Shown piece by piece: positions 35,720 to 45,300 of a stretch of 64,000 nt of DNA. Position numbers and translations under genes: made by a program. The notes beneath the pieces are model-generated. The model worked only from the letters and a program-made list of their open reading frames with translations. It made no database searches and was not told the DNA's origin. Origin of the DNA: Phytoactinopolyspora halotolerans (lineage in GTDB: Bacteria; Actinomycetota; Actinomycetes; Jiangellales; Jiangellaceae); NCBI RefSeq assembly GCF_010550675.1, contig NZ_JAAGOA010000017.1, forward strand, positions 1 through 64,000. The letters are read 5' to 3'. Positions within the stretch are counted from its first letter, which is position 1. Each line of letters begins with the position of its first letter.

Positions 35720-35916
35720 ACACCGAGGGACGAGTGTGTTCGCGGAGTGAGTGAGAAGCTGAGCGTGACTGGGGTGGGTGGAACGGCGAGGCGCCGAGCG
35801 AGCGGAGTGAACGCCGAGGGACGAGTGTGTTCGCGTAGTGAGTGAGAAGCTGAGCGTGACTGGGGTGGGCGGAGCGGCGAGGCGCCGAGCGAGCGGAGTG
35901 AACGCCGAGGGACGAG
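35687..35916 (+). repeat. 91-bp tandem repeat array, 2.5 units, GAGCG-rich family
   Basis: Units begin at 35687, 35778 and 35869, each with period 91. Units 1 and 2 are nearly identical, and unit 3 is conserved for its first 48 bases. The core GGCGAGGCGCCGAGCGAGCG matches the repeat at 12845-13012. The DUF4233 stop codon falls inside unit 1. From 35917 to 36067 I see no gene, only more GAGCG-like sequence and a six-bp hairpin (35975-35992). Confidence 0.9.
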
Positions 35917-36067
35917 CGGGCGTTCGCTTCAGTGGGCGCGAGAGCGTCGGCGAGCGCGTTCGTGTAGCGAGCGTGTAGCCCAGCATGGCTACTCTACACA
36001 TGCGGTGTGACCTTCACCGCGCCGTGACATCGCGGTTGACGTATTGTGCATGTTGGATCACGACGAC

Positions 36068-36096
36068 TTGAAGATCAACTAATCGCAGGATAAGGT
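36068..36096 (+). promoter_or_regulatory. Candidate housekeeping promoter for the Tad operon
   Basis: TTGAAG (36068-36073), a 17-base spacer and TAAGGT (36091-36096) form the best sigma-A-like promoter seen in the window, in an unusually AT-rich patch. Transcription would start near 36103, giving a leader of about 27 bases before ATG 36130. Confidence 0.5.
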
Positions 36097-36129
36097 CACG
36101 TTCGCGAAATAGCGAATGACATAGGGAGT

Positions 36130-36861
36130 ATGGCCATAACGACACCGCATGTCGCTGATGAGGCGGCAGACCGTCAACGCGCCCGCGAACAGCGTGGCAT
36201 CCGACGTACAGCCGCTGTCGCGCAGGCCGACCGTCTTCCCGCGCCTCCACGGCAGCGGCGGCCCGCGCTGGCTGCCCTGGCCGTCTTGCTCATCGTGGGT
36301 GGCGCCACGGTCGCTGCCCTCCTCGCCATCCGGGCCGACGAGCGCGTGGGGGTGCTCATCATGGAGCAACCGATCGCGCCCGGCCAGCAGATCACCGAAG
36401 CGCACCTGGGCACAACGCAGGTCGCATCCGAGGGAACGCGTCTCATTCCGGCCTCGCAACTGGACCAGGTGGTGGGAAGTTACACCACCGTCCGGATCGA
36501 ACAGGGTCAGCTTCTGGACACCTCCATGATCGGGGGAAGCGGGATGCTGACCGACGGACATGTCGCCGTCGGTGCGTCGCTGGCCGCCGGCCGGTACCCG
36601 GCCAGCGGCTTGATGGCCGGCGACGTGGTCAACCTCGTCGGCGTCAGTTCTGACGGCTCCGGCGAGGTGATCGCGGAAGAGGTCCGGGTCAGCTCCACCA
36701 CCGGCTCGGAGGGTGATGTGGTCAGCGGTGGCGGCATCATGGCCACCTTCATCATCCCCAGCGCCGATGCGGCCACGGTGGCTGCCCGTGCGTTCAATGA
36801 GAGTCTGGCCGTGGTGCTCGTCGAACGTGGTGGCTCGCTGAGCGACGAGACCGAGGAGTGA
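36130..36861 (+). CDS. SAF-domain protein, CpaB/RcpC-like Tad pilus assembly component
   Basis: A 243-residue membrane-anchored protein. A basic cytoplasmic lead (RRTAAVAQADRLPAPPRQRR) precedes one helix (LAALAVLLIVGGATVAALLA). The SAF domain follows (MEQPIAPGQQITEAHLGTTQ; VASEGTRLIPASQLDQVVG), and a CpaB-like C-terminal segment (GLMAGDVVNLVGV) completes it. It is thought to help assemble or anchor the pilus at the cell surface. ATG 36130 is forced, since no other start is in frame, although GGGAG lies only one base away. It heads a tight same-strand operon. Confidence 0.85.
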   Translation: MAITTPHVADEAADRQRAREQRGIRRTAAVAQADRLPAPPRQRRPALAALAVLLIVGGATVAALLAIRADERVGVLIMEQPIAPGQQITEAHLGTTQVASEGTRLIPASQLDQVVGSYTTVRIEQGQLLDTSMIGGSGMLTDGHVAVGASLAAGRYPASGLMAGDVVNLVGVSSDGSGEVIAEEVRVSSTTGSEGDVVSGGGIMATFIIPSADAATVAARAFNESLAVVLVERGGSLSDETEE

Positions 36862-36867
36862 CGCGGC

Positions 36868-37647
36868 GTGTTGATCGCTTTCGCTTCGGCGAAGGGTGCG
36901 CCGGGCGTCACCACGACGGTCAACGTACTGGGTGACATCTGGCCCACCGATGTCCTGGCGGCGGATCTGGATCCCGCCGGCGGCGATTTCGCACTGCGCC
37001 ACCGTTCACCTGCCGGTGCGCCGATCGATCCGGAGCGCGGAGTCCTATCCCTGGCGGCGGCTGCGCGTCGCGGCGTCGCGCAGACCGAACTCGCGGGACA
37101 TGTGCAGACGATCGACGGCGGACTCGACGTGATCGCCGGTATCTCGCGGCCGGAACAGATGACCGGGTTCGGCCCGGCTTGGCCGGCGATGGCGCACAGC
37201 CTGCGCGGCTCCGGCGTCGACGTGCTCGCGGACTGCGGGCGGGTCACGCCGGGCACGCCGGTGATGCCGGTCCTGTCGGCGGCCGATGCGGTGGTGTTCG
37301 TGACTCGACCGTCGGTCGAGTCCTACGCCCACCTCCGTGAGCGCCTGCGTTGGCTGGCGGAACCACTGCAGATCGGGCGCAGCGGGAGCGTGCCGGTCGG
37401 TGTGATCTTGGTGGCGCCATCCTCGGACTCGACCGCAGAACGTGACCTCGATCGGCTTCTGCAGTACGCGCAGTTGCAGGTCTCCGTGCTCGGCCGGCTG
37501 GCCGAAGATCCGAAGGCCGTGGCGGGGTTGACCGGCCAGTCGAGCCGGCGGCTCGACCGCAGCCTGCTGATCCGATCGGCGCGACAGGTGGTTCTGGCGG
37601 TGCGTGGGTTGGCTTCTCATGGCTTGACGACGGCGGCGGGGAAGTAG
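36868..37647 (+). CDS. TadZ/CpaE-like ParA-family localisation protein with degenerate P-loop
   Basis: A 259-residue MinD/ParA-fold protein. The start FASAKGAPGVTTTVNVLGD aligns with the deviant Walker A (KGGxGKT). It keeps the signature lysine Lys9 but has Val14 where the phosphate-binding lysine belongs. The following strand VLAADLDPAGGDFAL matches the ParA motif A'. Such atypical ATPases (TadZ) place the Tad machine at the cell pole or division site. GTG 36868 has GAGGAG (36853-36858) nine bases upstream. CpaF starts immediately after the stop. Confidence 0.82.
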   Translation: MLIAFASAKGAPGVTTTVNVLGDIWPTDVLAADLDPAGGDFALRHRSPAGAPIDPERGVLSLAAAARRGVAQTELAGHVQTIDGGLDVIAGISRPEQMTGFGPAWPAMAHSLRGSGVDVLADCGRVTPGTPVMPVLSAADAVVFVTRPSVESYAHLRERLRWLAEPLQIGRSGSVPVGVILVAPSSDSTAERDLDRLLQYAQLQVSVLGRLAEDPKAVAGLTGQSSRRLDRSLLIRSARQVVLAVRGLASHGLTTAAGK

Positions 37648-38955
37648 ATGGTTCAGGACCTGGTTCGGCGGTTGCGCGAAGAGGTAGCCGACACGCTCGC
37701 GCGGCAACGCCGCGACGACGCAGCGAACGGTGTCGCGCCGATGACCGCGGAAGACGAGCGCCAGTTCGCTCGCGCGGTGATCGCTCGCGTCATGGAGAGT
37801 CATGCCCGGGCGGAGATCGCCGCCGGCCGGACCCCTCCGAGCGCCGAGGAGGAGGAAGAGATCTCCTCCGGCATCCACGCCGCGCTGTTCGGTGTGGGGC
37901 GGCTGCAGCCGCTGCTCGACGACCCAGAGGTGGAGAACGTCGATATCAATGGCTGCGACAACGTCTTCATCCAGTATGCCGACGGCCGCGAGGTGGTCGG
38001 CGCCCCCGTGGCCGAGAGCGACGACGAGCTGGTCGAGCTGGTGCAAGTGCTGGGCGCCTACTCGGGACTGGCGAGCCGGCCGTTCGACTCCGCGAACCCG
38101 CAGCTCGATCTGCGGCTTCCGGACGGTAGCCGGCTTTCCGCCGTCATGGACGTGTGCGCCCGCCCGGCCGTGTCCATCCGGCGGTCACGGCTGGCCAAGG
38201 TGCACCTGGACGAGCTGCTGTCCTACGGCACGGTGACCGAGGAACTCGCGGCGTTCCTGTCGGCGGCGGTCACCGCGCGGAAGAACATCATGATCGCCGG
38301 GGCGACGAACGCCGGCAAGACCACCCTGCTGCGTGCGTTGGCGAACGAGATCTCGCCGAGTGAACGGCTCATCACCGTCGAGCGTGCCCTGGAGCTCGGG
38401 CTCGGCGAATTCCCCGACCTGCACCCCAACGTGGTCGCGTTCGAGGAGCGGCTGCCCAACTCCGAAGGCATGGGTGCGATCACCATGGCTGAGCTGGTGC
38501 GGCGTAGCCTGCGGATGAACCCGAGCCGGGTGATCGTCGGCGAGGTGCTCGGCGACGAGATCGTCACCATGCTCAACGCGATGAGCCAGGGCAACGACGG
38601 TTCCCTCTCCACCATCCACGCCAACAGCTCGATCGAGGTGTTCAACCGGATCTCCACGTATGCGATCCAGTCGGTGGAGCGGCTCCCGGTGGACGCGACC
38701 ATGATGCTGATCGCCGGGGCGATCGACTTCGTGGTCTTCGTCGAGAAGCGCAACGAATACGCCGAAGGCGGACGGTTGCGCCGGTTCGTGTCCAGCGTCC
38801 GCGAGATCAACGGCGTCGACGGACGGGTCCTGTCCAGCGAGGTCTTCGCCCGGGGGCCGGACGGGGTGGCCGTGCCGGCCGCGCCGGTCAGCTGCCTCGA
38901 CGAGCTGGTAGCCGTCGGATACCAGCCCCAGGTGGCGGTCGAATGGACCGGCTGA
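37648..38955 (+). CDS. cpaF: CpaF/TadA pilus assembly ATPase
   Basis: A 435-residue secretion ATPase of the GspE/VirB11 superfamily that powers Tad pilus polymerisation. An N-terminal helical domain precedes SYGLASRPFD-like and RLPDGSRLSAV strands. Walker A is GATNAGKT (218-225), the Asp-box/Walker-B region is RVIVGEVLGDEIV, and the His-box is LSTIHANS. ATG 37648 abuts the previous stop. The end overlaps tadB by 13 bases. Confidence 0.95.
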   Translation: MVQDLVRRLREEVADTLARQRRDDAANGVAPMTAEDERQFARAVIARVMESHARAEIAAGRTPPSAEEEEEISSGIHAALFGVGRLQPLLDDPEVENVDINGCDNVFIQYADGREVVGAPVAESDDELVELVQVLGAYSGLASRPFDSANPQLDLRLPDGSRLSAVMDVCARPAVSIRRSRLAKVHLDELLSYGTVTEELAAFLSAAVTARKNIMIAGATNAGKTTLLRALANEISPSERLITVERALELGLGEFPDLHPNVVAFEERLPNSEGMGAITMAELVRRSLRMNPSRVIVGEVLGDEIVTMLNAMSQGNDGSLSTIHANSSIEVFNRISTYAIQSVERLPVDATMMLIAGAIDFVVFVEKRNEYAEGGRLRRFVSSVREINGVDGRVLSSEVFARGPDGVAVPAAPVSCLDELVAVGYQPQVAVEWTG

Positions 38956-39827
38956 CACCGACTTTCCTCCTCATCGTCCTCCTCGGCATGGTGGCCGGAG
39001 GGGGCGTGCTGCTGTTGATCGTCGCGATTCGGGGTGTCGAGGTACGGCCCCGCACGTCGCCCGCGAACCGTCGCACGTTGATCGAGCGGCTCGGACGGCA
39101 GAGCCTGCTCGGCGCGGGCACGGCCGTGCTGGTGCTGGTGCTGACGCGGTGGCCGGTCGCCGCCGTGGGCGCGGGCGGGCTGGTCGCGGCGTGGCCGATG
39201 CTCTTCGGCGGCGGCAAGGCCGAGAAGGAGGCGATCTCGCGGCTGGAAGGGTTGGCGTCGTGGACGGAGTCGCTGCGGGACACCATCGCCGGTGCCGTCG
39301 GCCTGGAACAGGCGATCCCGGCGACGGTGTACGCCGCGGCGCCATCCATCCAGCCGCAGTTGCGACTGCTGGCCGATCGGCTCCGGATCCGCGTGCCGAT
39401 GCCCGAGGCACTGCACCGGTTCGCCGACGATCTGGATGATCCCAGCGCCGACCTCGTCGTCGCGTCGCTGATCCTCAACTCTCGCCTGCGCGGTCCCGGC
39501 CTGCGTCATGTGCTGAGCTCGCTGGCCGATTCCGCGCGCGCCGAGCTCGACATGCGGCAACGGGTGTTCGCCGGGCGAGCCAGCACGCGACGGTCCGTGC
39601 AGATCGTCGTGGGGGTCAGCGTGGCGTTCATGGTCGGATTGTCGGTGCTCAACCGCGACTACGTGGAGCCCTACGGCGACCCGGTCGGACAGGTCGTGCT
39701 GGCTATTGTGGTGGCGATGTTCGCGCTCGGCTTCATGTGGATGCGGCGCCTGTCGGACATCGAGGTCCCCGGCCGATTCCTGGTGACCACCGCCGCCGGC
39801 GAGACGGAAGCCAGGGGGCGGTCATGA
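38943..39827 (+). CDS. tadB: TadB-like type II secretion F-domain protein
   Basis: A 294-residue inner-membrane platform protein. N-terminal helix FLLIVLLGMVAGGGVLLLIV is followed by a cytoplasmic stretch, the F-domain helices (WTESLRDTIAGAVGLEQAI), and two C-terminal membrane segments (IVVGVSVAFMVGLSVL; VVLAIVVAMFALGFMWM). It pairs with TadC to form the rotor platform of the Tad machine. ATG 38943 lies 13 bases inside cpaF. The stop overlaps tadC (ATGA). Confidence 0.9.
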   Translation: MDRLTPTFLLIVLLGMVAGGGVLLLIVAIRGVEVRPRTSPANRRTLIERLGRQSLLGAGTAVLVLVLTRWPVAAVGAGGLVAAWPMLFGGGKAEKEAISRLEGLASWTESLRDTIAGAVGLEQAIPATVYAAAPSIQPQLRLLADRLRIRVPMPEALHRFADDLDDPSADLVVASLILNSRLRGPGLRHVLSSLADSARAELDMRQRVFAGRASTRRSVQIVVGVSVAFMVGLSVLNRDYVEPYGDPVGQVVLAIVVAMFALGFMWMRRLSDIEVPGRFLVTTAAGETEARGRS

Positions 39828-40747
39828 CCTTGATTCTGCTGGCGGGAGCCGCGGTCGGCCTCGGTGTCCTGCTGCTGGGCCTGGTCTTCTACCAGCCGAA
39901 GGCGAACCCGGCGGCGACGCTCGCCCGGCTCGACCAGGAGCGTGGGCGTGCCCGTCAGGAACGCATCACGGCGGCGTCGTTCGACCCGCGTCAGCTCCGC
40001 GAGTCGAAGTCGCTACGGAAGTTCGGCGGCAGGCTGCGCGGGATACTCGACGGGATCGGGCTGGACCTGGGCGGACTGCGCAGCGACCTGTCGCTGCTGA
40101 ACCGCACCCTGGAAGCGCACCTGGCCGTGACCGTGCTGGCGGCGCTGGGCGGATTCCTGCTGCCGATCGTGGTGGATGTCCTGCTGGTGGTGTTCGGGAC
40201 GGGCTACGGCTTCACGACCTCGTTCGGGGCAGGCGTCCTGGTCGCGCTCATCGCCGCGGCCGTGCCGACGCTGCAGGTGCGGTCGAGGGCTGCTGATCGT
40301 CGGCGCGACTTCCGGCACGTGGTGGGATCGTTCCTCGATCTGGTCGCCATGAACCTGGCGGGCGGCCGTGGCGTCCCGGAGGCGCTGTCGGCGGCGGCCG
40401 GCCTGAGCGACGGCTGGGCCATGACGAGGATCCGCGACACGCTGCTGACGGCCCGGCTGCACGGGGTCACGCCGTGGGCGGCACTGGGCGAGCTCGGCGA
40501 CGAGATCCGGATCGAGGAGCTGCGCGATCTGGCGGCCGCGCTGGCCCTGGTCGCCGAGGACGGAGCGAAGGTGCGCGAGTCCCTCGCCGCGCGGGCGAGC
40601 TCGCTGCGCCGTCGCGAGCTCGCGGAGGTCGAGGGCAAGGCGGGTGAGCGGTCTCAGTCGATGCTCGTCGCCCAGCTCCTGCTGTGCTTGGGGTTCTTGA
40701 TCTTCCTTCTCTATCCCGCCTTGGTGAGTGTGCTGGAAGGAGCGTGA
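39824..40747 (+). CDS. tadC: TadC-like type II secretion F-domain protein
   Basis: A 307-residue inner-membrane protein, partner of TadB. Segments include LILLAGAAVGLGVLLLGLVF, AVTVLAALGGFLLPIVVDVL, the F-domain (FRHVVGSFLDLVAMNLAGGR) and the C-terminal QLLLCLGFLIFLLYPALVSV. ATG 39824 overlaps the tadB stop, with a GGGGGCGG stretch upstream. A 92-base gap follows before the prepilin gene, possibly with its own control. Confidence 0.9.
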   Translation: MTLILLAGAAVGLGVLLLGLVFYQPKANPAATLARLDQERGRARQERITAASFDPRQLRESKSLRKFGGRLRGILDGIGLDLGGLRSDLSLLNRTLEAHLAVTVLAALGGFLLPIVVDVLLVVFGTGYGFTTSFGAGVLVALIAAAVPTLQVRSRAADRRRDFRHVVGSFLDLVAMNLAGGRGVPEALSAAAGLSDGWAMTRIRDTLLTARLHGVTPWAALGELGDEIRIEELRDLAAALALVAEDGAKVRESLAARASSLRRRELAEVEGKAGERSQSMLVAQLLLCLGFLIFLLYPALVSVLEGA

Positions 40748-40839
40748 CGGAGGGGCTGTCTGCCGTCATTGAGCGGATATCTTCGAGTAACGGCCGGTAT
40801 TACGATCGTTGCACCACAACTTTTCAGGAGAGTCTCAGC

Positions 40840-41073
40840 ATGAGTACATATCTTCCCCCGTCCAGCCCGCACGGCTACCTGGTGCTGCTGCTGCAGGCGA
40901 GGCTCGAGCGGGCACGGGCCTCCTCAGAGCGTGGCGCTTCCGCCATGGAGTTCGTGATCATCACCGCCGTGCTGGTGGCGCTGGCCGCCGCCGTCGGTGT
41001 GATCATCTACAACATGGTGACCGACAAGGCGGAGAACATCGAGATCCCGGATACGCCGGGAGGAAACCCCTGA
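40840..41073 (+). CDS. Flp-type prepilin-like small protein
   Basis: A 77-residue protein with a class III type-IV-prepilin signal. The basic leader ends SERG, cleavage would fall after Gly, and the mature part begins ASAMEFVIITAVLVALAAAV with Glu at position +5 and a continuous hydrophobic helix. The short mature domain (about 43 residues) fits an Flp major pilin or minor pilin. ATG 40840 has AGGAG at 40826-40830. No prepilin peptidase (TadV/CpaA) is in the window, so it must be encoded elsewhere. Confidence 0.8.
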   Translation: MSTYLPPSSPHGYLVLLLQARLERARASSERGASAMEFVIITAVLVALAAAVGVIIYNMVTDKAENIEIPDTPGGNP

Positions 41074-41080
41074 TCCCGTC

Positions 41081-41470
41081 ATGCTGACCCGGCTCCGCTC
41101 GCAGCGTGGTGCTAGCGCCATCGAGATGGCGATCTACACGCCGATCATGTTCTTCGTGATCTTCCTGACGATCCAATTCGCGTTGCACTACCACGGCGGT
41201 CAGGTGGCCCACGCCGCGGCTCGTGAGGGTGCCCGGATAGCCCGGCAATCCGGTGGGGATCTCGCCGCGGCGCAGACTCGCGCCGCAGAGTACGCAGCTG
41301 CGGTGGGAGGCGGTCAGCTGACGGACGTCGAGGTCGACGCCGTGAACGTGGACGGTACCTACGTCCGCGTCGAGGTCTGCGGTCGCGCCAAGGAGATCAT
41401 CAAGGACATCACTCCCCGCGTGTGTCGGCACGCCGAGGGACCGATCGAGGAGTTCCGCCCTGACCTCTGA
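41081..41470 (+). CDS. TadE-like pseudopilin
   Basis: A 129-residue protein with leader RSQRG then ASAIEMAIYTPIMFFVIFLT, which has Glu at +5 after the predicted Gly cleavage site and a hydrophobic helix. The C-terminal domain has the AAREGARIARQ motif common to TadE. It is probably processed by the same peptidase as Flp and acts as a minor pilin. ATG 41081 lies eight bases after the Flp stop, and GGGAGG (41058-41063) is rather distant. It overlaps the next gene. Confidence 0.85.
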   Translation: MLTRLRSQRGASAIEMAIYTPIMFFVIFLTIQFALHYHGGQVAHAAAREGARIARQSGGDLAAAQTRAAEYAAAVGGGQLTDVEVDAVNVDGTYVRVEVCGRAKEIIKDITPRVCRHAEGPIEEFRPDL

Positions 41471-41900
41471 GCGCCTATCCGGAGCAGGCTCGGCGAGCCT
41501 GCGGCGCCGGGAACGAGGCTCGATGGCCGTCGAGGTCGTCCTCCTGGCGCCGGTGCTGGTCGCGGTCATCCTGCTGATCGTCGGCTTCGGCCGCTACGTC
41601 GACCGGCAGGGCGACGTCGATGCCGCGGCTCGAGAGGCCGCCCGCGCCGCGTCGTACGAGCGGGACTTCGCGTCGGCGCAGGCGGCCGCGCGGCAAGCCG
41701 CCATCCGCGCGCTCCCATCCGGTCTCTCCTGTGCGCCGGCCGACCTGAGCGGCAGCGACTTCTCCGCCGGAGGAACGGTGAACGTGCGCGTGAGCTGCCG
41801 GGTGGACTTCTCCGAGCTGGGCTTCGTCGGCTTCCCGGGCAGCGCCACCCTCGAGGGCCGTAGCGCGGCGCCCCTCGACCAGTATCGGAGGACGTCGTGA
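41460..41900 (+). CDS. Second TadE-like pseudopilin, probable CTG start
   Basis: Mature sequence SMAVEVVLLAPVLVAVILLI with Glu at +5 and the AAREAARAASY motif identifies a TadE-like pseudopilin. The only ATG (41523) would start inside the mature part and leave no leader. Reading upstream in frame gives the expected basic leader RRRERG just before the cleavage site. The frame has no ATG, GTG or TTG there, but a CTG at 41460 has GAGGAG (41447-41452) seven bases upstream. It overlaps the previous stop, as elsewhere in this operon. I therefore call 146 residues from CTG. If CTG is not used, the gene product would lack a processing signal. Confidence 0.72.
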   Translation: MTSERLSGAGSASLRRRERGSMAVEVVLLAPVLVAVILLIVGFGRYVDRQGDVDAAAREAARAASYERDFASAQAAARQAAIRALPSGLSCAPADLSGSDFSAGGTVNVRVSCRVDFSELGFVGFPGSATLEGRSAAPLDQYRRTS

Positions 41901-42352
41901 GCGCGCGGTTCGGTCCTGCCCGCCTCGTATCGGACCAGCGAGGTTCGGTGAGCGCGCTGGTCGTCGTGTTGATCGTGATGCTGTTCGCGGTGGCGGGGCT
42001 GGTCTATGACGGCGGCCGGGCGATCAACGCGCGCCAGCAGGCCTTCGACGACGCCGAGCAGGCGGCGCGCGCCGGGGCCGACCAGATCGACGTGGACCTC
42101 TTCCGCGGAAGCGGCATCGTCCGGGTGATCCCTGCCGAAGCCGACGCCGCGGCGCGGGAGTTTCTGGCCAACCTTCCCGGATACAGCTATGACGATATCG
42201 TGATCGAGGTGACCGGCGACAGCGCTGTGCGGGTCGAAGTCGGGCGCACGGTGCCCACCGGGCTGCTGGGTTTGGTCTTCGTTGACAGCTTCGACGTGCA
42301 TGGTTCTGCTGAGGCACAACCTGACGTGGGAATCCTTGGAGGAGGACCGTGA
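41897..42352 (+). CDS. TadG-like pilus assembly protein
   Basis: A 151-residue protein with DQRGSVSALVVVLIVMLFAV followed by AGLVYDGGRAINARQQAFDD, the standard Flp/TadG N-terminal pattern. It lacks the von Willebrand domain of long TadG proteins and has no Glu at +5, so it may keep its helix as an anchor. GTG 41897 overlaps the previous stop (GTGA), with GGAGG at 41887-41891. Its own stop overlaps the LysM-BTAD gene (GTGA). Confidence 0.82.
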   Translation: MSARFGPARLVSDQRGSVSALVVVLIVMLFAVAGLVYDGGRAINARQQAFDDAEQAARAGADQIDVDLFRGSGIVRVIPAEADAAAREFLANLPGYSYDDIVIEVTGDSAVRVEVGRTVPTGLLGLVFVDSFDVHGSAEAQPDVGILGGGP

Positions 42353-45300
42353 ACCAGGTCGACGACCAACTCCCGCCCCCACCACCGCCCCCGCCGCCGG
42401 TAGGCATGGCCGGTACGGCGAGCACGACCGGTAGCGGCGAAGTCCGGGAACGGGGACCGCAGCGGTTCCAACGGGCCGATCCGTCCGCCCGCACGGAACG
42501 CAGCCTGCCCGCGGCCTTCGGCGCGGGCTTCGCGTTGCTGGCCCTGGTGGTCGGGGTGCCGGTCGGGCTGTTGCTTCTGGCAGGTCCGCCTCCGGTGCCG
42601 ACCTCGTGGCCGACCCGGGACGATCTGACCGCGGCCATCGGGGTCGAGCAGCTGGTCGGCGTCCTGATGTGGATCGTCTGGCTGGCGTGGCTGCAGTTCA
42701 CCGTGTGTGTGCTGGTCGAGCTCCGCAGCGCGGTGCGCGGTGTCGGTATCCCCTCCCGGGTGCCGATGTCCTCAGCGTCCCAGCGGATGGCGCGCCTGCT
42801 GGTCGGCGCCGTCATGCTGGCGGTGACCGCGGTGGGTCAGGCCAGTGCCGCCGTTCCGGCGACGATGCCCGAGGCTCCGTCGTCCGTCCAGTCCGCCACA
42901 TACCAGGCCGACGCCGCCGCGACCGCGGACGACTCCGCCGGCGTGCAGGCGACGGTGCACGGCAGCGACGAGCAAGCGGATGCGAAGCAGCGTGACTCCG
43001 GGCCTTCGGACCGCGCGGTGTACCGGCTCGGGGACATGGTGCTGGACCCTGACGACGGCAAGGAGCTGCTCGGGAAGAAGGTGTACGTGGTCCAGCCGCC
43101 GGAGGGCAGGTACCACGACAATCTGTGGGACATCGCGGAACGGACGCTGGGCGAGGGGCGGCGCTATTCGGAGATCTTCGAGCTGAACAAGGGCCGCACC
43201 CAGCCCGACGGGCACGAGTTGTCGCTGGCGCGGCTGATCTACCCGAATTGGCTCATCGTCCTTCCCGAGGACGCCGTCGGCGTCGACACGGTGACGTACG
43301 ACGAGCCGGAGGCCGAGACCGAGCCGGAGGCGGACGCGCCCGTGTCGCCGGAGCGGGCGGAGGGAACGGACGAGACGGACGCGTCCACGTCGGACGGCGA
43401 GCGCGGAGCACATGTCGACCAGGGCGCCGGCGACGGCTCCGGCACGCAGACGGAACGGGACCTGCTCGGTGTCGGGTTCGACCGCACCCCGTCCGAACAG
43501 GGCGCCGAGGGCCAGGTATCGGACGCTGCGGGTGGGTGGACCGCGCACGCCGAGCTGGTGGGCGCCGGTCTGCTCGGGGCCGGGTTGCTCGCCTCGATCG
43601 AGGTGGTGCGGCGTCGCCGCCGGATGCCCGAACCGTCGGGCGACGGTGTGGAAGCCGAGGTGGCGCTGCGGATCGGCGCGGATCCGGACCGCGCGAGGTG
43701 GCTCGATCACGCGTTGCGTTCGTTGGCGGCGGCGTGCCGGGATGCCGGACTCTCGCTGCCCGCGTCGTACGCCGCCGTCGTCGACGATCAGAGCGTGGAG
43801 CTCCTCCTGGCCCCGCCACGTGAGCAGGCACCGCAGCCCTGGAGCGTCGCGGACGGCGGGCGGCGGTGGCTGCTCAGGCGCGAGACGGTGGCCGCCTCGG
43901 CGGAAGGGCGTTCGCGGCCGGGCGCGCCGGCGCCTTACCCCGGTCTGGTCTCGCTGGGCCGGGACGGCGATCGGGACGTCCTGCTCGACCTCGAAGCCGC
44001 GGGTGGACCCATCAGCATCGGCGGCGATCCGGCCGCCGCCTTCGAGGTCGCCACCGCCGTCGCCGTGGAGCTGGCCACGAACTGCTGGTCGGACCGGCTG
44101 CGGGTGACCGCCGCCGCCATGCCTGACGAGCTGACCGTCTTCGACCCGGAACGGCTGCGTGTGGTCGAGGACCTGGCGGAAGCGCTGCCGGAACTCCGGA
44201 CTCGCCGGGCGGCCGGCGAGGCACCGGATGTGTTGAGGGGCCGGCTGCGGCCGGACGGTGACGGCGTCTGGACGGCGGAGTACGTCGTGTCCGGCTCCGC
44301 GCCGGACGGCGAGCTCATGACGGAGCTGGCCGAGCTGACCGACTCGGCCGGCCGGTCCCCGGTGGGTGTGGTGTGTGCGGGTGAGTTCGCCGGTGCACGC
44401 TGGCGGTTGTCCGTCGACTCGGCGGGGTCACTCCAGATCCCCGTGCTCGGTGTGAACGTCCGGGCCAACCGGTTGTCCTGGCGGAGTGTCGAGGCGCTCG
44501 CGGATCTCGTGGCGCCGGCTCCCTCCGGCGACGGGCCTCAGAGCCCTGGCGGCCAGACAGGGTGGCTACCGGATGTGCGCCCGGAGGTCCCCACACCGCC
44601 GGCGGAGCTGGACGTCGCCGATCTGGCCACGGCTCCGGTCCGGGTGTTCATCCTCGGGCCGGCCGAGGTGCAGGCGAACCGTCCGATCGCCGACGACCGA
44701 CGGGAGCTGGCCACCGAGATCGTCGTCTACCTGGCCCTGCACCGCGACGGGGTGCATCCGGCGGTGCTGTCGGCGTCGATCTGGCCACGTGGGGTGGGCA
44801 CCTCGGTGCTGGACGCCACGCTCGACCGGGTCCGGCAGTGGCTGGGCACGGATCCGGAGGGCTCGCCGTACCTGCTCGAGACGCCGGACGGCCGGCTCAA
44901 ACTCAGCGAACGAGCGCTGCTGGACTGGGACGTCGTCTGTAGCCTGCTGCGACGTTCCCGGCGGGCGCAGCGGGTCCAGGAGGAGATCGACCTGCTGAGC
45001 AAGGCCCTGCGGGTCGCCCGCGGCCCGGTCCTGACCGAGCGACCGACCGGTCGTTACTCGTGGCTGGCGCGGGCACGCGTGGAACGGGTCGCCACCGACG
45101 TGCTGGTCGACGCGGCCCACCGGCTGTCCGCCCTGTACTGGGACGGTGGCGATCCCGGTGCGGCGAGCGCCGCCGCGTCGGCCGGTCTGCGGGTTCGGCC
45201 CGGAGAGCAGCTGCTGTGGCGGGATCTGTTGCAGGCGCGGCACGCCGTGGATGGCTCCGGCGGGCTGGCGACGGCCGCCGCCGAGATGTCGGCCATGCTG

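Noticed and set aside
35687-35916. Possible CRISPR or attachment site
   Set aside because: A 91-bp direct tandem array without spacers, no cas genes, no integrase and no tRNA nearby.
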